Below, in pieces: positions 23,957 to 30,831 of a DNA stretch of 32,911 nt. A model generated the notes under the pieces. It saw only the letters and a program-made list of their open reading frames with translations, made no database searches and was not told where the DNA came from. The DNA is from Oscillospiraceae bacterium. GTDB lineage: Bacteria; Bacillota; Clostridia; Oscillospirales; CAG-272. Made by a program: the position numbers and the translations under genes. The DNA is taken from assembly GCA_015064085.1 (NCBI GenBank), contig SVSX01000018.1, forward strand, positions 1 to 32,911. Direction: 5' to 3'. The stretch's first letter is position 1; every line of letters begins with the position of its first letter.

Positions 23957-26245
23957 TTATTCGGTCTTGTTGTCCTCTGCGGACTTCTTGAAGCCGCATT
24001 CCTTATTGTGGCAGACTATGAGCGACTGTCCCTTCTTGCGGAAGAGTATTTCTCCGCACTGAGGACATTTCTCGTTCACGGGAAGATCCCAGGAAGAGAA
24101 ATCACATTCGGGATATCTCTCACAGCTATAGAATACAGTTCTGTTTCTGCCGTTTTTCATAACTATCTTCGAGCCGCACTTAGGGCAAGGAACTCCCGTA
24201 TCTCTCGTCTTCTGCTTTGTAAAGTTACAGGTAGGATATTTTACACAAGCGAAGAAAGGACCGTATTTTCCGATCCTCTGAACCACATCAGAGCCGCACT
24301 TTTCGCATTTAAAGTCGGCGAAAACAGTCTTTTTCTGCTCCTCATCTTCCTCAGTCTTTTCGACCTCGGGAGCTTCGAGTTTCTTTGTGTTTTTGCACTG
24401 AGGGTAATTGGGACAAGCGGCGAATTTTCCGAATCTGCCGTTCTTGACTACCATTCTGCTTCCGCATTTTTCGCAGATAAAGTCGGTCTCCTCAGCGGGG
24501 ATCTCGATCTCAGCGTCCTTCATCTTCTCCTCAGCCGCGTTCAGCTCCTTCTCAAACTTCGTCCAGAAGCCCGAAAGGACCTTTTCCATCGTATTGTTTC
24601 CGTCCTCGATCTTGTCGAGATCGGTCTCCATCTTAGCGGTAAACTTATAGTTTACTATATCGGGGAAGCTCTCCTTCATAAGCTTGTTAGTAAGCTCTCC
24701 TATGGGTGTCGGAACAAGAGCCTTGCCCTCACGCTTAACGTAGTTTCTCGTGATAATTGTTGTGATTATAGTAGTATAAGTGCTGGGGCGTCCAATTCCC
24801 TGATCCTCAAGGAATTTTATGAGAGACGCGTCGTTATATCTTGGAGGCGGATCGGAAAAATGCTTTGCGGGAAGCACAGCGGTCTGCTTTACCTTATTTC
24901 CCTCGCGAAGGGCGGGAAGTCTTATGTCCTTATGTTCACAGACCTCATCCTCTGAGCGAGCCTTTGAATCGTCCTCGCTCTCCTCGTAAAGCGCCATATA
25001 ACCCTGAAATTCAACGGTGTATCCGCTTGTGCGGAATATATATCCCGCCGCGTCAAAATCAGCCGTAACCGTCGCAAGGACAGCCGACTCCATCTGACTT
25101 GCCACAAATCTGTCCCAGATAAGCTTGTAAAGCTTAAACTGATCGTTCGTAAGGTACTTCTTTATCTTAAGAGGCTCAAGCTCTATTCTCGCGGGGCGGA
25201 TCGCCTCGTGAGCATCCTGAGCGCCTGCCTTGGACTTATATACTCTGGGTGTCGCGGGACAGTATTTTTCACCGAATCTTTCGGCAATAAACTCCTTTGC
25301 CGCGCTCTGCGCGTCTGCGGAAACACGGAGCGAGTCGGTACGCATATAGGTAATAAGACCCTGTACGCCGCCGTTCTCCGAGCCGAGATTGATTCCCTCG
25401 TAGAGTTCCTGAGCTATCTTCATTATCTTCTGGGATTGGAAGCCAAGCTTTCTTGAAGCCTCCTGCTGCATAGTGGAGGTAGTAAAGGGCGGTGCGGGTG
25501 ACTTGCGTCTCTTGGCACGCTTTACAGAGCTGACAGAGAGATCGCAGCCCTCTATAGCTTTCATTACCTTGTTTGCGTCAGCCTCACTTGAGAGCTTTAT
25601 TCTTCCGCTCCTATCTCCGAAGAAGCGAACGTCAAAGCACTTGCCGTCATCAGCCTCAAGAGTTATATCGATAGTCCAATACTCCACGGGAACAAATGCA
25701 CGTATCTCCTCTTCCCTTTCGACAATTATCCTTGTTGCCACCGACTGAACACGACCTGCGGAAAGACCGCTTCTTACGTTCTTCCAAAGGAATGGGGATA
25801 TCTTATATCCAACTATCCTGTCGAGTATTCTTCTTGCCTGCTGAGCGTTAACAAGATCCATATCGATCTGTCTCGGCTCTTTTATTGCCGCCTTGACAGC
25901 CGACTTGGTTATCTCGTTGAAGGTAATACGCATTGTCTTTTCAAGCGGTATTCCGAGAGTTGCCGCAAGATGCCAGGAAATAGCCTCTCCCTCGCGGTCA
26001 GGGTCGGTTGCGAGGAATATCTTGTTTGCGTTCTTCGCTTCCTTTCTTATCTCCTTGATAAGATCGCCCTTTCCTCTGATATTAATGTAATGAGCGTCGA
26101 AATTGTTCTCGATATCAACACCGAGTGTACTTTTCGGGAGATCTCTCACGTGTCCCTTTGACGCGATCACCTTATAGTTTGAGCCAAGATAGCCCTTTAT
26201 CGTTGAAGCCTTTGAGGGAGACTCCACTATAACAAGATTTGACAT
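23957..26245 (-). CDS. topA: DNA topoisomerase I
   Basis: 762-residue type IA topoisomerase that relaxes negative supercoils. The Toprim domain has E9 (V-E-S-P) and D81-P-D-R-E-G-E87. The catalytic Tyr is Y300 in T-Y-M-R-T-D-S. Four C-terminal zinc ribbons start near residues 591, 647, 687 and 727; the first three have the topoisomerase form C-x2-C..C-x4/5-Y-P-x-C, while the last is shorter. A charged linker with many Glu and Lys separates ribbons one and two. AAAGGA lies 8 bases before ATG. It follows dprA by 48 bases containing a small hairpin. Confidence 0.97.
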   Translation of the reverse strand: MSNLVIVESPSKASTIKGYLGSNYKVIASKGHVRDLPKSTLGVDIENNFDAHYINIRGKGDLIKEIRKEAKNANKIFLATDPDREGEAISWHLAATLGIPLEKTMRITFNEITKSAVKAAIKEPRQIDMDLVNAQQARRILDRIVGYKISPFLWKNVRSGLSAGRVQSVATRIIVEREEEIRAFVPVEYWTIDITLEADDGKCFDVRFFGDRSGRIKLSSEADANKVMKAIEGCDLSVSSVKRAKRRKSPAPPFTTSTMQQEASRKLGFQSQKIMKIAQELYEGINLGSENGGVQGLITYMRTDSLRVSADAQSAAKEFIAERFGEKYCPATPRVYKSKAGAQDAHEAIRPARIELEPLKIKKYLTNDQFKLYKLIWDRFVASQMESAVLATVTADFDAAGYIFRTSGYTVEFQGYMALYEESEDDSKARSEDEVCEHKDIRLPALREGNKVKQTAVLPAKHFSDPPPRYNDASLIKFLEDQGIGRPSTYTTIITTIITRNYVKREGKALVPTPIGELTNKLMKESFPDIVNYKFTAKMETDLDKIEDGNNTMEKVLSGFWTKFEKELNAAEEKMKDAEIEIPAEETDFICEKCGSRMVVKNGRFGKFAACPNYPQCKNTKKLEAPEVEKTEEDEEQKKTVFADFKCEKCGSDVVQRIGKYGPFFACVKYPTCNFTKQKTRDTGVPCPKCGSKIVMKNGRNRTVFYSCERYPECDFSSWDLPVNEKCPQCGEILFRKKGQSLIVCHNKECGFKKSAEDNKTE

Positions 26246-26270
26246 TTGTTTTTTCCTTTCTATATAAACA

Positions 26271-26283
26271 AGGGCAACGCCCT
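26271..26283 (-). terminator. Small hairpin between dprA and topA
   Basis: A 5-bp GC-rich stem (26271-26275 with 26279-26283) with a 3-base loop is followed on the minus strand by TTGTTTATATAG. At best it is a partial terminator or pausing site within the operon. Confidence 0.3.
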
Positions 26284-26293
26284 ATGTAATGAT

Positions 26294-27613
26294 CTATTTT
26301 CTTATGTATTTTCCACCGGGCAACGATGAAACGAGTCCGTTTATCTCAAGCATCGTGAGTGAGGTGATAGCCTCAGCGATCCCCACGCCCTCGGTGATGA
26401 ACTCATCGGGGGATGCCGCCTTATCAATGGGCATAAGCTCAAAAACCCTTCTTGTGAGAGGATCGAGCAGCTCAAGAGCCTTGTCCGAGCTGTCCTTTGC
26501 CATTTCCTCCTCGGACTTTGCGGGAAGCTCTTCCTTCTCCTCAGGCTTTTCTTCGTGCTTGGGCTCAGCTGCAAAAGCCGATCTCCGCGCCTCTGCGTTC
26601 GTTTTCTCCGCGTTTTGGGTAGACTGAGACTGAAAGATCTCAAGCTCGACTCCATATTTCTTCAGTATTTCCGCGGTCAAACGGTTCTGAGAGTATTTAG
26701 CGATCTTTAAATCTCTGTAGTTTATGGTATCGTGATAGAGAAAATCAAAATGAACAATTATGTCATCTGACGAAAGAGCCACGTTAGCTCCATTCTTTAT
26801 GAGCTCGTTAGGTCCGTCTGAATTACTTTCATTTATCTTACCGGGAAGCGCGAAAAGGTCTCTTCCCTGAGTTACGGCGCACTTTGCCGTTATCATCGCT
26901 CCGCTCGATCTGTTGCCCTCGACCACAAGAACCCCCTGAGAAAGACCGCTGATGATCCTGTTTCTCTTCGGGAAGTTACTTCCGTAGGGCGGAGTTGCGG
27001 GAGGATATTCTGTGATCACAGTGCCTCTGTTCCGTATAAAGCAGTGAAGTCTCGCGTGCTGCTTTGGGTATATCATATCTATACCGCAGCCAAGAACAGC
27101 TACCGTATCTCCAAGCGCCTCAAGCGCTCCGCACGCCGCAACAGCATCGATTCCGAGTGCCATTCCGCTCACGACACAAACGTTTGCCGCCGCAAGCTCA
27201 TAAGATATTTTATACGCGCTTTGAGCGCCGTATGCGCTTATATCTCTTGTTCCAACAACAGCCACGCAAAGTCGCTTATCAAAATCGGGGATCTCGCCGA
27301 GGCAATAAAGGACCGCTGGCGGGTCCTCAAGTGTTTTAAGTCTTGAAGGATAGCGCTTGTCTCCATAGCTTATTATGCTTACGTCCTTCTGTCTGCAATA
27401 TTTTATCACAGAATAAGCGCTCTCAAGAGATTTCTTCGACAGTGCCGCCTTAAGCCGCTCTCCGATAAAATCTATTGCATCTATCTCCTCGGGCTCAAGT
27501 CTGTATATCTCAAAGGGATTTTCAAATCTGGCGATGAGCTTTGCGAATTCCTTTGAGGCTGCTCCGCATTTATCTGCAAGCCATATCCAATACAATGTAT
27601 TATCGTCGTACAT
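26294..27613 (-). CDS. dprA: DNA processing protein DprA
   Basis: 439-residue protein that loads RecA on incoming single-stranded DNA in transformation. An N-terminal helical region (1 to about 65) precedes the Rossmann domain with A-V-V-G-T-R-D, S-G-M-A-L-G-I-D-A-V-A, G-C-G-I-D and F-P-K-R-N-R-I-I-S-G-L-S, followed by A-L-P-G. A charged, Glu/Lys/Ala-rich linker of about 50 residues joins it to a C-terminal winged helix (about 380-439), and the total length exceeds the usual ~360. AAGGGAG lies 8 bases before ATG. dprA-topA-trmFO is a common Firmicutes order. No other competence genes are present, so competence itself is not shown. Confidence 0.95.
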   Translation of the reverse strand: MYDDNTLYWIWLADKCGAASKEFAKLIARFENPFEIYRLEPEEIDAIDFIGERLKAALSKKSLESAYSVIKYCRQKDVSIISYGDKRYPSRLKTLEDPPAVLYCLGEIPDFDKRLCVAVVGTRDISAYGAQSAYKISYELAAANVCVVSGMALGIDAVAACGALEALGDTVAVLGCGIDMIYPKQHARLHCFIRNRGTVITEYPPATPPYGSNFPKRNRIISGLSQGVLVVEGNRSSGAMITAKCAVTQGRDLFALPGKINESNSDGPNELIKNGANVALSSDDIIVHFDFLYHDTINYRDLKIAKYSQNRLTAEILKKYGVELEIFQSQSTQNAEKTNAEARRSAFAAEPKHEEKPEEKEELPAKSEEEMAKDSSDKALELLDPLTRRVFELMPIDKAASPDEFITEGVGIAEAITSLTMLEINGLVSSLPGGKYIRK

Positions 27614-27640
27614 TTTTAATCTCCCTTTAAAAAATTGTTT

Positions 27641-28468
27641 CTATATTCTTCTGGTTTCCCACATAAGAATAACGGCAGCCATAGCCGCGTTAAGCGATTC
27701 GCAATCCTCGCGCATAGGAATTATCACACTTCCGCTCGCGACCTCCAAAAGCCGCTTTGACAGTCCGTGCCCCTCGTTTCCTATGACGAAGCAGTCACCC
27801 GTTCTGTATTCAAATTCCCCAAGTGTCATAGCCGTGGGATCAAGCGCCGCGGCGAATACACGCCTTCCGCTCTCGCGAAGCTTCAAAACGTAGTCGCCAA
27901 GCAGCTCTGACTCAACTCGGTCGATATTCAGCTTGAAAATTCCGCCCATAGCCGCCCGTATCGTTTTCGGATTGTAAAGATCGGCGCAATCAGAGCTCAT
28001 AATTATTCTCTCGACCCCGAGCGCCGCCGCGCATCTTATTATAGTTCCGAGATTTCCGGGGTCTCTTATCGACTCAAGGATGATGACAGACTCAGAAAGC
28101 GCGGGTATTCTACTATTTTCTATTTTAACTATTTTAGAAAATTTGTCAATATGTTTCGCGACAGTTATTATTCCTTCGGGGGATTTTTCCTCGCTTATCT
28201 TTTCAAAGACCGAGTCGGATACAGTCACGATCCTTTTCTCATAACTTGAAAGAAGGTCGCCTATCCTTTCCTCAAGAGAAGTGATACTTCCCTCCTTGAT
28301 AAAGACAGATTCAATTTCAACACCCGAGGTCACCGCCTCGAGAAAAAGCTTCACTCCGTCAAATCTGAAAAGCCCCCTCGTTTCTCTCTCCTTTTTCTCC
28401 GAAAGAGCGCAAACTGCCTTTACCGACGGATTTTGCCTTGACGTTATAACCAAATCTCTCCTTACCAT
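27641..28468 (-). CDS. TrmH/SpoU family RNA 2'-O-methyltransferase
   Basis: 275-residue SPOUT methyltransferase acting on rRNA or tRNA ribose. An N-terminal substrate-binding domain (1 to about 105) starts I-T-S-R-Q-N-P-S-V-K-A, as in 23S rRNA methyltransferases of the RlmB/TsnR type. The knot domain holds motif 1 D-P-G-N-L-G-T-I-I-R, motif 2 I-G-N-E-G-H-G-L and motif 3 I-P-M..E-S-L-N-A-A-M-A-A. GGAGG lies just before ATG 28468. The target base cannot be named. It follows rplT after a terminator and may depend on read-through; its place next to infC-rpmI-rplT is frequent in Clostridia. Confidence 0.9.
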   Translation of the reverse strand: MVRRDLVITSRQNPSVKAVCALSEKKERETRGLFRFDGVKLFLEAVTSGVEIESVFIKEGSITSLEERIGDLLSSYEKRIVTVSDSVFEKISEEKSPEGIITVAKHIDKFSKIVKIENSRIPALSESVIILESIRDPGNLGTIIRCAAALGVERIIMSSDCADLYNPKTIRAAMGGIFKLNIDRVESELLGDYVLKLRESGRRVFAAALDPTAMTLGEFEYRTGDCFVIGNEGHGLSKRLLEVASGSVIIPMREDCESLNAAMAAVILMWETRRI

Positions 28469-28492
28469 ATTTCCTCCAAATATTTTCGCTCC

Positions 28493-28544
28493 AAAAAGAG
28501 GGCTGTCGCTTTGGTGCAGATCACTGCGCCTTGCAACGGCCCTC
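28493..28544 (-). terminator. Terminator after rplT
   Basis: On the minus strand GAGGGC (28544-28539) pairs with GCCCTC (28503-28498), with further pairs inside and a small inner hairpin (GCAG/CTGC), followed by TTTTT (28497-28493). It closes the infC-rpmI-rplT unit; some read-through into the methyltransferase gene is likely. Confidence 0.7.
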
Positions 28545-28556
28545 CTGCAGCTCTGA

Positions 28557-28910
28557 TTAAAGAGCAGCCTTTGACTTCTCTGCGAGCGCTGCAAATGCTT
28601 CCTTATCGGAAACTGCAAGCTCTGCAAGCATCTTGCGGTTGAGATCGATTCCTGCAAGCTTAAGTCCATGCATAAATGTGGAATAGTTCATTCCGTTAAC
28701 CTTAGCCTGTGCGGAAATACGTGTGATCCAAAGCTTACGGAAGTCTCTCTTCTTTGCCTTTCTTCCTGCGAAAGCATAGTTTCCGCTCTTGAGAACGGCC
28801 TGCTTAGCCATCTTGAAATGCTTGGATTTTGCGCCCCAGTAACCCTTGGCAGCCTTAAGAACTTTCTTTCTTCTCTTGCGCGTCATCATTGCGCCTTTAA
28901 TTCTTGCCAT
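28557..28910 (-). CDS. rplT: 50S ribosomal protein L20
   Basis: 117-residue early-binding 23S rRNA protein needed for large subunit assembly; in Firmicutes it also represses its own operon through the leader. [42 protein letters not shown] and the [10 protein letters not shown] segment fit along the whole length. AGGAGG precedes ATG. It follows rpmI by 28 bases and is followed by a terminator. Confidence 0.97.
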   Translation of the reverse strand: MARIKGAMMTRKRRKKVLKAAKGYWGAKSKHFKMAKQAVLKSGNYAFAGRKAKKRDFRKLWITRISAQAKVNGMNYSTFMHGLKLAGIDLNRKMLAELAVSDKEAFAALAEKSKAAL

Positions 28911-28938
28911 TTTCTATTTCCTCCTGTGTCGTTCCGAA

Positions 28939-29133
28939 TTATTTCTGGATAAGTGCTCTGATATTTGCTGTCATTGCGTCGCTGAGAATAGCACCCGAGC
29001 GGAGGTGTCTCTTTCTCTTTGCGGTCTTAAGACCTGTGTTATGTCTGTGATGGCAGTGTCCCATCTTTACTTTTCCGGAACCGGTAACAGAAAATCTCTT
29101 TGCCGATGCCTTATGTGTCTTGACTTTTCCCAT
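28939..29133 (-). CDS. rpmI: 50S ribosomal protein L35
   Basis: 64-residue basic large-subunit protein. G-K-V-K-T-H-K-A-S-A-K-R-F and T-G-S-G-K-V-K-M are family sequence, and T-A-K-R-K-R-H-L-R matches the conserved core. The middle carries an unusual His/Cys patch, G-H-C-H-H-R-H-N-T-G (34-43), where most L35 proteins have a K-R-x-H-x-x-S-H-I-L-T type sequence. ATG 29133 follows AAAAGGAG; a longer reading from 29160 has no support. The 90 bases upstream to infC contain two short hairpins. Confidence 0.94.
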   Translation of the reverse strand: MGKVKTHKASAKRFSVTGSGKVKMGHCHHRHNTGLKTAKRKRHLRSGAILSDAMTANIRALIQK

Positions 29134-29223
29134 TTTTATAATCTCCTTTTCGATAATCATTGGGCGGCAAGCGCCGATATATCATAAAAATACACGGTTT
29201 CCCGTTCTTTGTTTATGAACGAA

Positions 29224-29748
29224 TTAATTTGATTTGAATTTGAGCGGTGTGATGACCATGCTCATAAATCTTCCGTCGAGCACAGGTGCTTTGTCGACGT
29301 TTCCGAGATCGTTGCAGGATTCCTCGAATTTTTTCATGATCTCCTGTCCGATAGATACGTGACTCATCTCACGTCCCTTAAATCTCATAACAACACGTAC
29401 CTTGTTACCATCGGTGAGGAATTTTCTCGCGTGTCTGAGCTTGGTCTCAAAATCGTGAGTATCGATCCTGCAGGAAAGCTGGATCTCCTTGAGCTCTATT
29501 GTCTGTTGCTTCTTCTTCGCTTCCTTTTCCTTCTTGTCTCTTTCGAAGCGATATTTGCCGTAATCCATAATACGGCAGACGGGCGGAACTGCCTGCGGTG
29601 CCATAAGAACGAGATCGAGTCCCTCGTCGTAAGCCGCATTCAAAGCAGCATCAAGGGACATAACTCCAAGTGTTTCTCCGTCCGAACCGACGACTCTCAC
29701 TTCCTTCGCCTTGATGTCTTCATTGATAGTCAATTCTTTTGCGCTAAT
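29224..29748 (-). CDS. infC: Translation initiation factor IF-3, AUU start
   Basis: 174-residue factor that keeps 30S free and proofreads the start codon. Family sequence begins immediately: S-A-K-E-L-T-I-N-E-D-I-K-A-K-E-V-R-V-V-G-S-D-G-E, then D-Y-G-K-Y-R-F-E and, in the C domain, V-R-V-V-M-R-F-K-G-R-E and the closing M-V-I-T-P-L-K. In this frame no ATG, GTG or TTG occurs between the leader terminator and the conserved N-terminus. ATT at 29748-29746 follows a GGGGGTG Shine-Dalgarno by 8 bases. AUU is the known start of infC in Escherichia coli and Geobacillus, where it lets IF-3 repress its own synthesis. infC-rpmI-rplT form one operon. Confidence 0.93.
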   Translation of the reverse strand: MSAKELTINEDIKAKEVRVVGSDGETLGVMSLDAALNAAYDEGLDLVLMAPQAVPPVCRIMDYGKYRFERDKKEKEAKKKQQTIELKEIQLSCRIDTHDFETKLRHARKFLTDGNKVRVVMRFKGREMSHVSIGQEIMKKFEESCNDLGNVDKAPVLDGRFMSMVITPLKFKSN

Positions 29749-29913
29749 CTTAAATACACCCCCATTGTGTAGCGTTTGAATTATGACACAAAAAAAGCGG
29801 GAAGAAAATTCCCCGCACAAACAAAACCCCTGCCACCTTCGGCAAGTTTTTGAATATCGACCCTACGTGCCTTTGCCGCGAGGTGAGAACGGAGAATGTT
29901 CTGCTTCTTTGTC
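29749..29913 (-). promoter_or_regulatory. infC-rpmI-rplT leader, probable L20-responsive leader
   Basis: About 165 bases lie between the expected transcription start (near 29913) and the infC start. They hold a hairpin at 29829-29847 (CTTGCC/GGCAGG arms) and then an intrinsic terminator at 29790-29816. A structured leader with a terminator before infC is how L20 controls this operon in Bacillus subtilis. I could not confirm the L20-binding fold by eye. Confidence 0.65.
29790..29816 (-). terminator. Attenuator terminator in the infC leader
   Basis: On the minus strand GCGGGGA pairs with TCCCGC (29816-29797 span, one wobble), followed by TTTTTTT (29796-29790). It lies 41 bases before the infC start and so can only act as a conditional terminator. 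Confidence 0.75.
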
Positions 29914-29919
29914 CTCCGT

Positions 29920-29948
29920 ATTATACCATACCCTTTCACCTTTGTCAA
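29920..29948 (-). promoter_or_regulatory. Promoter of infC-rpmI-rplT
   Basis: On the minus strand TTGACA (29948-29943), 17-base spacer, TATAAT (29925-29920) with TG one base before the -10. A/T runs upstream (29949-30000) could be an UP element. This is a full consensus promoter fit for a ribosomal operon. Confidence 0.87.
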
Positions 29949-30147
29949 TAGCTTTTTTAAATTTTTTTTCCAACTCAAAAAAATATCTTTTTCTCCGCCT
30001 GATTTTTTTGCCCCTCCGCGCGCCTTCTGCGACATCACTACGACATTAATGTGAATAAGTGCCAAAGAAAAATTATTTTTGTTGGTTTTTTTCTATTCTG
30101 TATCTTTTTTAACGAATTTTTCGACAAAAAATCGTGTAAAATGGATA
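29949..30147. other. AT-rich intergenic stretch without a gene
   Basis: About 200 bases of T/A runs between the leftward infC promoter and the rightward promoter at 30148. A short palindrome ACATTAATGT is at 30043-30052. I see no convincing start with a Shine-Dalgarno, no terminator and no RNA fold. The minus-strand open reading frame here runs across the infC promoter and is not credible. Confidence 0.6.
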
Positions 30148-30176
30148 TTTACAAAAAGGACTTTTCAAGGTATAAT
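30148..30176 (+). promoter_or_regulatory. Promoter of the putative small RNA
   Basis: TTTACA (30148-30153), 17-base spacer and TATAAT (30171-30176). Transcription should start near 30182. No coding sequence follows before the terminator ending at 30292. Confidence 0.72.
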
Positions 30177-30181
30177 ATAAA

Positions 30182-30292
30182 AGCTGTCGGCGGCACCAAC
30201 CTCACAGCGTCACGCACAACGGTCATCGATTTCTGCGGAGTATCAATCTTATGATATCAACGCGCGGATACGGTATCCTGTTGTGCTTTTTT
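30182..30292 (+). ncRNA. Putative structured small RNA, about 110 bases, unknown family
   Basis: A promoter at 30148-30176 and a run of six T at 30287-30292 bound a stretch that is 53% G+C inside strongly AT-rich flanks. Visible folding: GCTGT..ACAGC near the 5' end; a long-range 9-bp stem (30214-30222 with 30278-30286, one wobble) that ends right at the T-run; within it a 6-bp hairpin (30240-30245 with 30252-30257, 6-base loop) and a GGATA/TATCC hairpin (30266-30270 with 30274-30278) that partly competes with the outer stem. Two alternative pairings could make it a switch. The downstream gene has its own promoter at 30333, so this is more likely a separate RNA than a leader. I do not recognise 6S, SRP RNA or a riboswitch class in it. 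Confidence 0.55.
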
Positions 30293-30332
30293 ATTCTTCA
30301 CTGCCGAAATTGTTAAAAAATTTTTGAACCCC

Positions 30333-30361
30333 TTTACATCGGTAATAATTTGTGATAGAAT
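30333..30361 (+). promoter_or_regulatory. Promoter of the small coiled-coil protein gene
   Basis: TTTACA (30333-30338), 17-base spacer, TAGAAT (30356-30361) with TG one base before the -10. AGAGGAGG at 30384-30391 and ATG at 30398 follow. Confidence 0.75.
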
Positions 30362-30397
30362 AATGAGGATAATATAAGATCCAAGAGGAGGTTTATT

Positions 30398-30760
30398 ATG
30401 GCTAATTGGGATAATATCAAAGCAAACGTAAGCAAAGCGGCTAACAAGACCGCTAAAAAGGCAAGTGAGCTTGCCGACATTGCTTCGCTCCATTTTAAAG
30501 AAAAAACTATCAAGGCAAAGATCAATACAAAGTTTGAAAAGCTCGGAAAGCTCACCTATATGCAGCTGAAGAGCAACATTTCTCAGGCTGACGCTATCGC
30601 TGTCACGATCAATGAGATCGACGAGCTTCGCCGCGACCTTAAGGAGGTCAAAGCAAAGATCGAGGAGTCAAAGCGCGAAAGAAAGAGCGACGACATCGAG
30701 ATCGACGACGAGCCTATAGCTGACAGCTCCTGCGAGGAAAAGCCTGAAGAAAATCTTTAA
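30398..30760 (+). CDS. Small charged coiled-coil protein, function unknown
   Basis: 120-residue hydrophilic protein with no signal peptide or membrane segment. Residues 1-50 are rich in Lys, Ala and Asn (M-A-N-W-D-N-I-K-A-N-V-S-K-A-A-N-K-T) and residues about 55-95 form a likely coiled coil with regular hydrophobic spacing (L-T-Y-M-Q-L-K..I-D-E-L-R-R-D-L-K-E-V-K). The tail (96-120) is acidic and probably disordered. Short proteins with this M-A-N-W-D-N-I/V-K start followed by helices occur in gut clostridia as unnamed families; that is from memory. A strong Shine-Dalgarno, its own promoter and a terminator show that it is a real, well-expressed gene. Its neighbours are the putative small RNA and a DUF1576 protein. 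No function is claimed. Confidence 0.8.
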   Translation: MANWDNIKANVSKAANKTAKKASELADIASLHFKEKTIKAKINTKFEKLGKLTYMQLKSNISQADAIAVTINEIDELRRDLKEVKAKIEESKRERKSDDIEIDDEPIADSSCEEKPEENL

Positions 30761-30779
30761 TATTCACAAAAGCGCCTGC

Positions 30780-30815
30780 GGCGTGATATTCTTTAGGGTA
30801 TCACGCCATATTTTT
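30780..30815 (+). terminator. Terminator between the coiled-coil and DUF1576 genes
   Basis: A 9-bp perfect stem (30780-30788 with 30799-30807), 10-base loop, then ATATTTTT. The DUF1576 start is only 17 bases further and no separate promoter is visible, so read-through probably feeds that gene and the hairpin may set the ratio. Confidence 0.75.
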
Positions 30816-30831
30816 AAATGGGATAGGAACT

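Noticed and set aside
23876..24955. Open frame of 359 codons on the plus strand across trmFO and topA
   Set aside because: Antisense to the topA zinc ribbons; the length comes from codon bias of the real gene.
29730..29765. Twelve-codon frame starting ATG just before infC, a possible leader peptide
   Set aside because: No Shine-Dalgarno precedes it, and the GGGGGTG inside it is better explained as the ribosome site of the AUU start.
29781..30065. Minus-strand reading frame of 94 codons, Lys-rich
   Set aside because: It runs through the infC promoter and leader terminator, has no Shine-Dalgarno and no family resemblance.
30182..30292. Small RNA as SRP RNA, 6S RNA or a known riboswitch
   Set aside because: It lacks the GGAAG-type tetraloop region of SRP RNA, is too short for 6S RNA, and shows none of the conserved cores of the riboswitch classes I could recall.
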